A stretch of DNA of 64,000 nucleotides from the NCBI RefSeq assembly GCF_964340395.1, contig NC_135550.1, positions 15,420,098 to 15,484,097 on the forward strand. The letters run 5' to 3'. Made by a program: the position numbers and the translations under genes. Origin of the DNA: Glandiceps talaboti (lineage: Eukaryota > Hemichordata > Enteropneusta > Spengelidae). The notes under the pieces were generated by a model that was not told the origin of the DNA, searched no databases, and saw only the letters and a list, made by a program, of their open reading frames with translations. Positions 1 to 43,770 of the stretch are shown here, one piece after another (the stretch's first letter is position 1; the number at the start of each line of letters is the position of its first letter).

Positions 1-72
1 GACAGTTATGATGTCAGATTTGAATCATATTCCTGATGATTTTTGTTATATCTTTCTTTCCATTTTTTACAG

Positions 73-166
73 ATTATAAACATTGCGTTGTGTATAGCAG
101 CTATTGTTCTGCATGTGTATCAAGTAATTTATTCCGAATTCAGCATGAAAGTGATCCACGAAGAAG
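73..166 (+). CDS. Gene A exon: TM helix of the polycystin channel
   Basis: Acceptor ttttttacag precedes ATT ATA AAC and donor gtaaac follows. The 94-nt exon starts in phase 0 and ends in phase 1. It encodes a hydrophobic helix beginning [20 protein letters not shown]. The gene B exon at 38554-38647 has the same length, phases and character. Confidence 0.8.
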
Positions 167-2399
167 GTAAACATATTTTAGTCAATAAATTGCATGGTAT
201 CCTGATCCCAAAAGCACATTTCCATCATTTCGCCGACAACATCCCAAAACCATATTTGTGTATTTCGAATGAATTTGTTCTCTGGCTTGAGAATGACCTC
301 GCCTTATGTATCAAATACATATGGCTATGTAGTAGTACTTCTTTCTTTCAAAAGTAAGCTTAAATGAGTACATCGGATTGAATCTACGACTAGTTTGCAC
401 CTCAGCAGTTTTTTCAAGAAGTTTTAAAGAATTGCTGTCACACATTGGAATGTATCCATTTATTACCAGTCATAGTAAATGTAATGGAATGCCATGGATG
501 CATTTGAAATTCTTTTATTTTAAAATAAGCCCTTTTTTGGTAAAATGGCTTCAACGCTGTGAAGGTGAAATTAAAATTGTGTTTTACACCAAAACGTATC
601 ATGCAATTTTGAATCTTTCTTTTTTTATTTCAGGTTCGAAGAAGTTTGTCGATTTCAATACAGCAGCCGCCTGGGATGAGCTCTTCGTGTACATTTTGTC
701 TTTTATAGTGTTTGTTTCGCTAGTGAAATTCATACACATTCTTCGTTTCAACCGCCGTATGGCCCTCCTGGCTCGGACACTTAAACGAGCATCCTCCGAT
801 TTTGTGTACTATGGCATAGTTTTCTTCGTTTTCATATTTGCTTATGCCCAAGTCATGTACACAATAGTTGGAAAACACGTCGGCAGCTACAGAACTATTT
901 TCTCTTCCGTCGAAACGTTGCTGTCTGCCTGGTTAGGAGTGTTCGACTACGAAGCCACGACGCAACAGAATCCGTTCCTCGGACCATTGATCTTTTTCAC
1001 GTATACTCTACTGATGTATGCTGTTTTGACAACCATGTTTATCGCAATAATAATCTTTGCGTTTGCCAAAGTGAAACTAGAGAACGATGGGGAGAAAAAT
1101 GAATATGAAATGGTGAGTTTTCTTTCACGAAATCTGAAGGACATTCTTGGAATACAAGAGAAGGAGAAAGATGACGACGGTGATGATGATGAAGATGGCG
1201 AAGAGGATGAGAGCAAAGAAACTAAAGAAGATGGTGAGTTGTTAAATGTAAAGATGAAAGAGATTTGGTTGTGGGAGTCTACTAACCAACTATCAGCCAA
1301 CATCAAGGCTAATGATTCGAGGAATAAGAAGGGGGTGGGTCGAGAAGAGGGGCAAGAGTTTGACGTACTTGAGCGGTGAATCAAAATTTAAAAAAAAGAA
1401 ACCAACCTGTTATAACATATGTATCATGTGTTGACGGTTTAAATGATCAGTTACTTGTAAGTGCTTAAGAATTTGAAAAGAAAGGGGCACGATAATTCAG
1501 GATAAAAAACCCTATGTGCATAACACAGTGAAGGTTGCCCGTTAATGACATGTCTCTACTGGGTTGGGATTAGTGCGTCAATGATGCATCAGATTCTCTG
1601 GTCTACAAACTGCAGAGGGCGTCACATATTAAGTTGAGTATGATGTAATCACTCGTAAGTTGTCACAGTTCTGTGATTTTTAAGACTTTATTTTTGTCTT
1701 CATACTTGAGTCTATTTGCATTATCTTGGCTGAAATGCATCTTTTATATATGTTCACACAAACGAATTAAATTAATAAATCAACTGCCTTCAACATGATT
1801 ATTGTGTAGGTCAACGGAAATATGTGTTTTTTAAAAAGGGATTAAGCAATCGCCAACACGCTTTCGATTATTTTTCAATTTATACTATCTATACTATAAG
1901 TTTGATGTGTTGTTCGTTCATATATTCCACGTCACACCACACCACACCACATCACATCACATCATTATCACTAAAAACCCCTTTTCTCCGTCTTCTTCTT
2001 ATAGACATAGCAACAGGGGTATCTTCCAAGACAACAATTTGCTGCGAAGATGAAATAAAGAAATCTTCGGTTTCACTCACCCCAAAAATTGAAGAGGAAA
2101 ACAAAAATGCGAAAAAGTATATGATATCCCCTGATGAGCCGGAATCGGAACCAGAACCGGAAAAGGAGAAGATAGTAGTTCCAAAAAAGATCAAAGTAAA
2201 ACAAATATTCACCATGAATGATTATACTGGTATGGAAGATCTGAAGGAACGTCTAGAGTTAATCGAAATCATTGTTGACCAGTTTGGAGAAAATAAACCT
2301 GAAAGGTAATAACTATTTACTGGAAGGGTGGAAAGTGCGAGTTCACATAGTTGGGCGAGTGAGAAGAGGGGTTTGAGAAGTCACGTCGAAAGTTGAGAG

Positions 2400-2495
<96 letters not shown>

Positions 2496-3217
2496 TGAGA
2501 TGTCTATTTGTTTGTATATACTTTACGTAGAGTTACTACCAACTTCTTACTAATGCATTTAATAACATATTCAACTGATTCAACTGTATTCAATTATTTT
2601 TTCTTCAATGTAGGGAATTATACACGGAACTTAAATTCGTCATCGATCCAAATAACATAGACGGTAGATTTGTAGTGGACACAACGAAATCAAATTCAAG
2701 AAACTCGGATGCGAACAACTCGGCAACTTTTAACCTAACACCAAGTCCAGAAGACATCTATTCATTTGCACGGGATGAGGACCAAGCTTTTACCGACATC
2801 AGAATTGGAAGGTGTCATTTCTGTCATACCAGAATGTCCAGCAAACACATCGAAGGGCACTTAATGCTTCGTTGTCCAACAATTCGACCGTATAGAGCTG
2901 AAATGTTCCGGAATTTGGTGGATGTTATGGGTGAAATTCAGTCACCTGCCGTACGTGATAAGGCGAGGAAGTGGTGGACCTTTTACAAGGACAATTCAAA
3001 ATCTGTGAAATTAACTTACTATAACGAGAAGACGCAAACGCTGAGACTGAAAAAATCTAGTTTAGACTGGTTCAAAGTACCTCGGAAGGTTCAACGAGAA
3101 ATAGGATTTGTAGTCGTAGACTATATCGATAGAACGATGTACAAAGCATGGGAACGCCTGGACTTGAAAGAAAGGCGAAAAAGCTTCCATTTAAACGACT
3201 TTGTTGTTGGAGAGTAA
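73..3217 (+). CDS. Gene A: 3' end of a polycystin-1-like membrane protein (5' part outside window)
   Basis: Four exons, 73-166, 634-1233, 2005-2305 and 2614-3217, join in frame (phases 0, 1, 1, 2) to give 532 C-terminal residues ending at TAA 3215-3217. The first two encode the last part of a polycystin-type cation channel: a hydrophobic helix, an S4-like segment containing [11 protein letters not shown], a pore region with [18 protein letters not shown], and a final hydrophobic helix. A strongly acidic D/E run follows, then a charged stretch with a short helical segment ([14 protein letters not shown]), then a C-terminal domain with C-x2-C-x11-H-x4-C. Exon sizes and phases match gene B downstream (first exon 94 nt in both), so the two are tandem paralogues. 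Polycystins are 11-TM receptor or channel proteins; this fragment supports the family but not which subfamily. The ectodomain, GPS and PLAT must lie left of the window. Confidence 0.85.
634..1233 (+). CDS. Gene A exon: S4-S6-like channel core and acidic linker
   Basis: Acceptor tttatttcag and donor gtgagt frame a 600-nt phase 1-1 exon (588 nt in gene B). It encodes [16 protein letters not shown], a hydrophobic helix, the pore loop ending [10 protein letters not shown], and the last helix [21 protein letters not shown] juxtamembrane NEYEM segment and an Asp/Glu run follow. The open frame continues upstream into the intron from 378, which is fortuitous. Confidence 0.85.
2005..2305 (+). CDS. Gene A exon: charged cytoplasmic linker with helical segment
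   Basis: Acceptor cttcttatag and donor gtaata give a phase 1-2 exon of 301 nt. Its product is hydrophilic, with a Pro-Glu repeat ([11 protein letters not shown]), a basic patch and a helical stretch ending QFGENKPE. It is longer than the 133-nt counterpart in gene B but occupies the same position and ends in the same phase. Confidence 0.7.
2403..2492. repeat. (GA)n microsatellite
   Basis: About 45 uninterrupted GA repeats lie in the last intron of gene A, about 120 bp upstream of the terminal exon. Confidence 0.97.
2614..3217 (+). CDS. Gene A terminal exon: C2HC/WW-FY tail domain
   Basis: The acceptor ttcttcaatgtag opens a phase 2 exon reading to TAA at 3215-3217. After a low-complexity Asn/Ser/Thr leader comes a zinc-finger-like C-x2-C-x11-H-x4-C motif beginning GRCHFC. 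The motif [14 protein letters not shown] follows, and the protein ends near SFHLNDFV. The order matches the gene B terminal exon and the exon at 43200-43770. I do not recognise a named family for the whole domain. Confidence 0.85.
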
Positions 3218-5468
3218 ATGAGATAACTTTCTTTTATATTGTTACACTGAAAACTTGAAGTACAATTATGCAAATTTAATGTTTAAACGTCTACAATAAG
3301 CTAATTTATTAATTTTTTGTTGAAATTTTTATTACTCAAAACACGTATTTTATTTCAAGAATTTAAAGGGGATTTCTAAGTTGTGTATATTGATGTAAAG
3401 TCTTTTTTGTTATTTATACTGTACCTTTCTAACTGTAAAATTTGAAGTTGAATTTTTGTTGGTCGAATTTAAGAAACATTTTAAAAGGCAAACAACGTAT
3501 TAGTTAATTTTGTGTACCATTCATCATCATGTTTTTATTGTGTTAGAGCGAACATAGCTGCAACTCAATAACTGTTCAGCATTTTTGGACATCAATATCA
3601 GCTAATTTCAGAAACCATGTAATATTCTTGTGCATTGACGGGGACACTGGCGTGTTCTGAAAACGTTACTTAGAGAAGTGTAGTTTTGATCGAACATATT
3701 TACGTACAACTCGTACATTGAAAACCATATCACGTGAAACAGAACGATGTTTGACTTTTCAAAAAGTATTTCATATCATACTACATTTCATCCAGATTGG
3801 TTACACTGTCAACTGTTTGGCATCGACACTTGAAGGTACTTGCAATTGGTATTTCACACAAAAAGGGAATGTGGTAATGTTCGTAATATTTGTGTGAGCC
3901 AGACGATACTTTGTAGCAAATATTTGTAAGATTTTTGCAAGCCAGGCGATAATTTGTAGCAATGTTAGTCAATATTTTTGTCGAGCCAGATGATCGACGA
4001 AGTCATTAGTAACATTTTGTGGAGTCAGCCAATGATTAGTAAGCAACGTCAGTCGACACTGCGACTCATTTTCACGTGACAGGGTTTTAATTGTAGCCTT
4101 ATGTTGAATTACCGACCCAAAGTTGAAACAAATCTGGCATTCTTGTGATAACTGTCGAAATAAAGAAATCTGGCGTTTTAAACCCAATTCTCTTTGCTGG
4201 TATCTCCACGTTCTCCCTGTGTGTTGTTTCCTGAGACGTAAGTACAAATTGGATATTTACTCGCAACCAATATTTGGTACTCGCTAGTCTTATATCCAAT
4301 ATATATGTCAATATTAGCATGAAACCCGAGGTATTTTCAGAAATTACATACCAATTTACAAAGTGACTTGTACATTTATAAAGATAGTGCCTTGGGGGGG
4401 GGGGGGGTGCTGTTATAGTATATTTACGCTACATTCCAATTATGATGTTTTCCTCCAGGAGTCAAAAGTATCCCCCATATATACGATGGGGTAAAAACGG
4501 TACAAAATCAATTATGGCAATGTCAATGTCAACGTGTCATTCGTTATGGCTGACTTTATTGTGAACCTCAATTAATGTGGAATGATATGTATTGACATAT
4601 CTTGAAATATTGTAATTGGTATGTCAATTTTAAAGAATTTTCTGAGAAAACTCGTGCATGCATCTATAACATTTATAGATTGTTTGCAAAAAACAAAACA
4701 AAACACATGATACTTTTATTACAATATCCAGAAGGAAATCATAATAAATATCATGGTTGATTAGTTTTGAATTAGTCATGTGCACTTGACAATGGATGTT
4801 GTACATGAATGCATGTTGCTGATTACCTCAGTACAATTAATCCTCAAAAGTCGATAACTGTTAACAGTAATTTCAACATGACGTCACGCAAGGCCTGTAC
4901 ACTGCAAGTTGTTTCATGCATCGTTCTGGAAAAAAAGAACTTCACAAATTCTCTTGTTCTAGCTTTTAAGTCAATACTTTAGGTAAACAATTCCTGTCAG
5001 TTTCATAGTTTTTCCCCACGTATGTTAAATTCTATAAAATTTCAATATGAAACCTATAGACACAGCCTCGGAGAGTAAACTACTTAAGTGTGTACGGAAT
5101 ACTTATCAAAAAATTGAATAGTTCTATTGCGTAATTATCGACCCAGTAACACCTGAGGCAGATGAAGCAAGATGATAAAGAATACTCCGAAGTGGTCATT
5201 ATCAACACATGTCGCATTATTAGTATTCTGATGGAAATCCTGATTATGACGTCATTACAATTAGTTGTTCGAATCATGGAGGTGTCCTACCTAATACCTC
5301 CTTGTTCGAATCGATTTAGCTGAAGTAAATTAAATTTAAATAATTTAGTACTCTATCACACCCAGCTGATTCATCCCTACCCACGATGGGAGCCCGGGTG
5401 AGTCGGTTGAGACGTCGGTGTCACAGATACAACGTAAAAGTGTGTGCTCACGCGCTTTCGTGTGTGCA

Positions 5469-5470
<2 letters not shown>

Positions 5471-5517
<47 letters not shown>
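5471..5517. repeat. (GT)n microsatellite
   Basis: A near-perfect TG dinucleotide run in intergenic DNA. The open frames that cross it on both strands are repeat artefacts. Confidence 0.95.
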
Positions 5518-5520
<3 letters not shown>

Positions 5521-8500
5521 TGTGTATGCCTCTCCGCGGGTGATGTTTGCGCACGTACATGCGTGCCCTCATGATTAATTTGTACTTCTTTATTCTTTCA
5601 TTGTTTTAATCATCATAGCGAAGATAACGCTGAATGCGTTTTGGCTATTAACTCAAACTATATTCATATATACCAGCATGCCACACCCCAGACTGTATTT
5701 GATACAACTTCTGTGAAAAGAGTAATACCCTGGAAATTAGATTATGTGAAATGCATAGTTACTCATATTCACTGTGATCTGTAAGTTTGTTAATTTTGTA
5801 ACGGTTTCAGCAAATTGATCCAGGATTTTATACAAAATCAAAACCACCGCATATGTTTTGGATACAATAAAATCCAGTTATATAGGACTATGCTATGAAC
5901 GCTACACGGAATGTCTGGGGTTCATGCCATGCATGGTATGTGCTACTTGACTATTCTCAACCTTGCTGTCGTTGTCACTGGTCTGTTCTCATTGAAGTTA
6001 TTGTTGTGAGAAAACGGGAGACTTGCTAGATTTCGCTACAATGCTTGAGTAAACTGGAACGGTAATTTAGAATTTTAATGCAATGTGATGGAAATGAATA
6101 AAAAGAATTTTTACAGTTTGCAAGTGTCAGTTGACCGCTGTGCCAATACTGTGTACAGAGCGCATAGCAATTGCGTTATTTGAAAAGTTACAACACTTCT
6201 AATTAGTGGCTGCCAGGCACCACCATTTATTTTTCTAAACATGCAAATAAATTGTTACGATAATGACGTATTATAATTGATTTTGCGCTTGTGTAAGGTG
6301 AAAATTTGACACGAACCATTGGACCGCACAGACGGGTCAGAAACGCAAAGTACGTTTCGTCAATACTACACTACACCGTACGCTGCATTTGTTGTCTCAA
6401 ATTCACTGGACGGTACATGTAACATTTGCATCTGTAAAGACAAAAGTAGGCCTACTCTAAATTTCACATTGTAATTGTAGGGTTGCGCTAACTATAATCT
6501 CCTTGCACAATTGTCTCCGACAGGAAGCAGTAAGGCGTCTTATTACAAGTGATGATGTAAGGGCTGCTTCCGTAAATCGATACGAAATCCTAATGTAGAC
6601 CCCTGTTTCATTAGTTTCGACTGCGCAACACGAATTTGAATACCAATGGCGGCACGAGTTGTATCTACAGCCTTTGAAACGACAAACGAGAAAAGAAATA
6701 GTAGACAGGTTATGGAATTCTTCAAACATTTCTATGTCCAGAATGAACAATACAGTCATACAACCGATGAAACATAATTACGTCGGCCTTTATGAATAAA
6801 TAAAAACGTTGACGAATTGTATTGATTAAATAAGTCGATACTATTATTCTAAGGTCACGTGATTTAAAAAGAAGAAGAAGAAGAAGAAGACATTTTCTCT
6901 TTCTGTGCATGAAAACTCTGTTATCGCACCTCTTTTGACTGATACTTGCAACTATGCACTTCTTTGATACTATCGTCATTCAGACTTTAATTAACTAGTT
7001 TAATTTTAAAAAATGAACTGTTCTCATGTGCAAGAAAATGGGGTATTTTCACATACAACGAATCGATCTATGCAAATGAGTTGACGTTCTTTGCTTTCAA
7101 ACCGACCTGTGTCTGTTATAGTCACCTGTAGGTGGAGTCAAATTTGTTACCTATGTTTAAATGGAGTGACGGTTTTTGTTAACCTCCCCCGTGCATTATT
7201 AACAACTCCATAGTTGCCAGTAAACGGGTGACGCATGCGTCACTAAACATAGGAGGGTGACTGTTTGCGATAAGCCGAGAATACACCTCAGGGCTGAAAC
7301 ATCGAGAAACTTTCAACAAATTGTAAAAGAAAATATTTAACGCCGCGGAATAGTACAGCGAATTGAGGCCCTTGTGACCTATAAAAGGTAGCTCGCCAAT
7401 AAGGAAAACCTCATCAATATTAGATCAGTTACGGACAGCATTCTGGTATTGTACTGGCTTTATATTCGTCCTGGTAACAGGTTGTCAATACTAGACAGAA
7501 TTACATATTAATGACTTTATAAATCCGTCCTTGTGTACTGTCTATTGGCTGGACTCTTGAAACACATTGTTTCCACGCAATCAATATACACGAAAAGCTC
7601 TAGATTCGCTGACACCTGATAAGTCGGAAAAAATCTCCCCTACACAGTCTCATCCTATACTGAACTGTTCAATGAATGAGAAGAAGGTGGGAGCATTTTG
7701 AAATGTACTGTTTGCGATTTTAAGTTTCTGTTTTGTATTACGCATGCCAGAATAGAAACCGTTATGAAGTTTTGCTGTCTCAGAATACCATAATGGTGAC
7801 GATAGTGATGTTACAAACCAATACAAGATGAAGCACATAAGAAGAAGCCCTGTCGCTACTCAGGGCGTCCGACAGGTGAGGCGTTAAACTCTGTTGTAAT
7901 AGAAATTACCATCCATGCGTTAAATATGTTTTAAAAAACCATTTCATCGCTTTTGTACTTATTTCTTGATGAATAGTGGTCTTAACGGTCTCCGCTCATG
8001 ATACAACTGTAATGCGACTTTCACATTGGCAAAAAAAAAAACCCACACATACACAAAAAAATAAAGCGATGAAAATAATGTCGACTAAGGCAGCAAAAGG
8101 TGAAATGTGTGGTATTTTGTGAAGATGAGAAATAATTTAATGATAGTTTGTAGAACATGGGACAAGAGCCGGGACAGTTTGGTTGGCTCATTTTAAGTCT
8201 CATGAAACAGGACATGACAGCCATGTTTAAACATGATAAAGATGTGTTGATGTACCATTAGTTAATGTAGAAAGTGACTGTTAGTCCAATAATTAAATTA
8301 TACTGGGTCACTAAATTATACTGAATTTGAAACACTTTATACGCTAAGAGGATTATTTAAGGTTGAAGCACTCACACTAAGGCATCTCCTTGTAAAAAAA
8401 AAACAATTGAAAATTCCAAACCCTCAATTCAACACATCTTGAAGTAGTCAGACTCCGGGGGTTTAGTGCCATTGTGTCTTTCAACGGTATTGAATCGGTC

Positions 8501-10456
8501 AGGTGATTTGAAGACCAAATTTAGAACACAACTTGACACAAGCTTAAATTATGTCTTATTTCTGTTTGATTCGTCGACCACTCCATGTGCCCATACCGTT
8601 GTAAACCAGTGATACACGATAGATTAATTTAAGTAAAACATGCCACTTTCTTTGATGGTAAAATGCTTCATTTTTTGTAACCTTTTTGTGATTGGACATC
8701 GAAACTCAATATCTTACAATGTAACTAACACGTATTGGTTAGTGTCATCAAGGAACGCAGTGTGACATTTTCTTTGTAAGTCGCGGCCAACAGGATTTCC
8801 CCCTTGTCTTTCACAATATTAATTAAAGAAGCAGTGTCTAACTTCGGTCCAATTGTAAACGAAGAACACTTTAAAAACAAGAAATAGTCCACATGGTGTG
8901 ACAGAGGAGCCTGAATATGCTCAAAGACGCTTTGAAACCCATACTGCTACGGTGTTTTTCGAATACATTGATAACCAGATATTGCGTCATATGCCATCTT
9001 ATTATCTGTATTCTTGGTGAGAGCTTTATAGGTTTAGACATACTTTGACATTTTCAGCTGAAGTTGAAAGAATAGTTTGTAACCACCAAAGGCCACATTT
9101 AAAAAAAAGAAGAAAGAAAGTGGTCTTTTAACCCAATCCCTCATAATGGTTATTACACTTTTTAAAAATACAATATTTTAAATCCTATTCTTCAAGACTT
9201 GCTGGCATTTGTCCATCGTTGTATTTGTCTCACTCTTTATACAATTAAAATCATGTCATCTGAAACAGAGCATCGTCAACATTAGTCCGAATTGCTACAT
9301 TTCACCGTCTGACTTGATAGGATATCTTATCAACATTGCTACATTGTATTTACCTTTTGATACAATTATCTAAACAGATTGTAACATTGTAACAATGTCA
9401 TCACGATTTGGCAAATATCTGCTACAGCTAAGATAATAGTACTTCACACAAAGAAAATGTATCAATGATCAGACGATAATAACTAGCAATGTTGATAATA
9501 ATTTTGTCTGGCTTGACGACACTCTGTTTCAGGAGGCATGGTCTTATTTGTACTACAGTCTGAAAAATACCTTTCATAAATCCCATCCTTGTAAATTTAT
9601 TATTTTATTATTAGCTGTGTCCTTCCCAGTTTAAACCATATCACTCCAAAAAAATCAATCGCGGCCTTCACAACTTCCACCGCCTCCCCACGAATTAATG
9701 GTTTCCTTCATATGAGAGTGTTCAACATTTTCGAGTGTTAATCACAAATTTCGATATGTTTTTTTTGATCGCGCACTTCAAACTGTGCACGGTATATTTT
9801 GAAATCTTAATAGTGACCCTCTCATTTTTGATGTCACCCACTAACACTACAATTTTTCATACGTAGACAATTTGTGATCAAGCCATTCAATAATGTTACC
9901 CTGCTATCAGCCTTCAAAACGTTCATCACTCTATTCAAAATGTTAATCTTGGCATTCATGATTTGAAATCTGTCCTTCATAGTGTCATGGTGTTTTTCTT
10001 GTATTATAATATCATGTCCTTGACAGTTTCATCGTGTCGTAGTACGTGGTTTTGATTGTAACTTTTCACTCGTTTTGGCACTCACGTCTTACTATTGAAA
10101 AATCACCCTGAGACGAGACTGCTGGGTTATTTTCCACGTAATTTCATACTTAATTGCAAAAGTGACTTTGAAAAGTAAGATAAGCCGCAATTTTTTGTTG
10201 CGCATCTAATGTAGGCGCAACCCTTTGCTTTTATATCGATATTGTCAAAAAACATTCGGAAGAAATTTTTTCGACGATCACGGACAGATTGATCTTTTGA
10301 ATTCCATCATATGCGCATTGCAGATGTATAGAGTAATATTACCTAGAGGTTAGCCTTCTAGGAGACAAAGGGACAAAATACCTCGAAGAACCAAATATGC
10401 ATATGTCACATCATCTTACGTCCGTTAATTTATTCTTGTTTCATTCTGGGTAAAAT

Positions 10457-10596
<140 letters not shown>

Positions 10597-10648
10597 TTCC
10601 ATAACTAAAATAATTCGTTTCTATTTATTCTTTCGACAGGTAAACGGA

Positions 10649-41362
<30,714 letters not shown>

Positions 41363-42640
41363 AAACGGAGCGCCCTCAAGTGGCTATTATTTAATGACGT
41401 CATTTAAAGAACATGTACGTAACAGATTTTATGCTTGCGGCTCGATATTGGCATCTGCATAAAACATAGCGCCCTCAAGTGGCGATTATCAAACGTTGTC
41501 CTGTGATGTATATACACTTTAAGACATTTATCCCTACAACTGTATGTCAGCAGCTGCCTAAATAACGCAAAAAGAGGTGTCAGCAGATTCCCCCTACACA
41601 CAATTTGACTTGCAACTGAAATTATATATTTACAAATATTCACCTAGTTTACATTCAAATTTAGATTCACGGCACCAAATAAGTTTGTAAATCCCAGTGC
41701 ACAATAAATTAGATGATTAAAATTGAAGCAACACTTTAGCACGCTGTGTCTGGAATATGCATCTATACAAATGAGTCTGCATGTGTATTGGCTGTTAGAA
41801 TCCAACTTTAGTTCATTAATAGTATTTTAGACATCACGAAGTAAGTATGCTCGGTCCTCTCTTCCTAGTATTATGAATCTAGCTCCAAGAGCATTTTGAC
41901 AGGAAGAATGACCAATGTTTAAATTTAACTAAGATATCACTTGTTTCACTTAGCATTTCTATTGCTCATAAGATCCTGGATATATATACATTACACGCTT
42001 TCTTTTGACTGTAAATAATTTTGAGATTTGAATTTTTCCTAAATGTAATAAATATATATGTAAGTGACCAGTGATCGTCTTGTCAATTATATTGATGTCA
42101 CATGTAGAGTTCTCTCCTGAAATTGTTAATTGACTATTTTCAATGGTAGCGAAAGTAGTAAAACTATCATATTAGCATTTGAAGAGCAAGCTATCACCAA
42201 GTGGAAACTCCCGGTAACCAATCCTTCCATTCCTATATATGTCACCAATCCTACCTGAAAATGATCCACCATATCGTCGTAAAACCATAGACCTCCTGTA
42301 CAAGACAACTACACGGCAACTATCCAAGATACATAGCCCCCTACGTCAGCGGAAAATTACGTTGCGCTGGTTGTCGAGAGTGTGTCCACACTATCCATAC
42401 ACATCATCTGCTATGTTAAACGTTATTACTAGCTTCAGCTACGTCGTGATCAATACTGAATAATGCACAGCGGGATCAGGAACCTTGTTGCGAGCAAGTA
42501 ATCAATCAAACGAACAAACAAACAGAGAGACGCCAAAGTGAATGGCCTACTTTCATTTACTTTGTCTAGATTGTTGCATCTTTGGAAGCTTACTGAATAA
42601 ATTATAAAAATACATAAAAATAAACATATACAAACAAACA

Positions 42641-42700
42641 CATACATACATACATACATACATACATACATACATAAGTACGTACATACATACATACATG
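42641..42700. repeat. (CATA)n microsatellite
   Basis: Roughly 60 bp of CATA units with minor variants. Confidence 0.93.
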
Positions 42701-42770
42701 TATATAGATAGATATACATGTGTTTGTTGTATTTTCATTTATTCATGCATTTTTCTTTGCTTGTGTATCT

Positions 42771-42782
42771 TTATTTATTTAT

Positions 42783-42854
<72 letters not shown>

Positions 42855-42892
42855 TTATTTATTTATTTATTTATTTATTTATGTATTTATTT
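42771..42892. repeat. (ATCT)n/(ATTT)n microsatellite
   Basis: ATTT units flank a long ATCT core. Overlapping Ile/Tyr/Leu open frames are artefacts. Confidence 0.95.
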
Positions 42893-43199
42893 ATGTGGTT
42901 GGTTGGTTGTTTGTTTGTTTTTTTGTATCTATCGAGGTTCCTTGGCGCCATTATATACATGTTGTCATTTCCTACAATATAGTATGGTCGTATAGAATGG
43001 ATATGAATAGGAAAATAAAACCAATCGTCTAGAATGTTGCATCTTTGGAAGCTTACTGTATATGGTATAATCAAAACATACACATACATCCACTTCACAT
43101 GTAGTTTAAAATTGACTATCGCATAGTAGCAGTTATGTAGATTTGAATCACTTTGGCGTCTCACTTGACGACACAATTTAATTTTGGTTGTCTCGACAG

Positions 43200-43770
43200 C
43201 TTGAGGAACAACAAGAGCGTGAAGAAATATTATAAAGAACGAAATGTCGATGTCATGATGAAGAAGTTTACATCTCATGCGACGGACAACCTTAAAGCAG
43301 TGAAGGCATTGGATTCGGACGACCCGTTTGGTGCAATGACGTCGATTGACAAATGGCTGATTGGAGCATGTTGTCTCTGTTTTACAAAGATAAGCACGTC
43401 TTCCGTTGAAAAGCACTTGATCCTTCATTGCCCAACGATCCGAAGAAAGAGAGCTGAAATGATGATGCGTATGTCAGAAGCTGCTTGGAAAGTAAGACAT
43501 CCCCTGATCACGGAGAGAATGAATATGTGGTGGAAGTTTTATCGAAACAATGCTAAGACCATACAGCTGATGTACAATCACCCCGTCACTAAGAAACTTT
43601 TAGTTAATAAAGACACAATGAAATGGTTCGATCTACCATTGGCAATGAGGAAAGCCCTTTCAGTTGTCTTACAAAACTATCTCCATGAAGCCTTGTACCA
43701 ACCCTGGTACAATTTGAAAGTCAGGGAGAGCTACTTTAATTTACAGGACTTTATTATCAAACCTGTATAA
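43200..43770 (+). CDS. Possible alternative terminal exon of gene B: third C2HC/WW-FY tail
   Basis: Acceptor ttggttgtctcgacag is followed by an open phase 2 frame of 571 nt ending at TAA 43768-43770. It begins LRNNKSVKKYYKERN, then has CCLC.....H....C with the same C-x2-C-x11-H-x4-C spacing, WWKFYRNNAKTIQL, and ends near FNLQDFII. No channel exons exist between 41362 and 43200, so it is either an alternative last exon joined to the donor at 40224 or a leftover from a lost gene copy. The intact frame and conserved motifs favour use. AATAAA at 44341-44346 is a candidate polyadenylation signal. Confidence 0.7.

Larger units (their letters stand above)
41363..43199. other. Region between the two tail exons
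   Basis: No coding exon seen. It contains CATA and ATCT/ATTT tetranucleotide tracts and a direct repeat (gttgcatctttggaagctta at about 42572 and 43035). A short inverted repeat, agacgccaaagtga near 42528, has its complement near 43148, just before the alternative exon. Confidence 0.6.

Noticed and set aside
378-633. Upstream extension of the gene A channel exon frame
   Set aside because: A good acceptor lies at 631-633 and the gene B counterpart begins at the same point; the extra residues are intron.
947-1384. Open frame on the minus strand across the gene A channel exon
   Set aside because: It is the complement of the acidic D/E run (Ser-rich when read backwards) and lacks any recognised domain; the plus strand has the polycystin exon.
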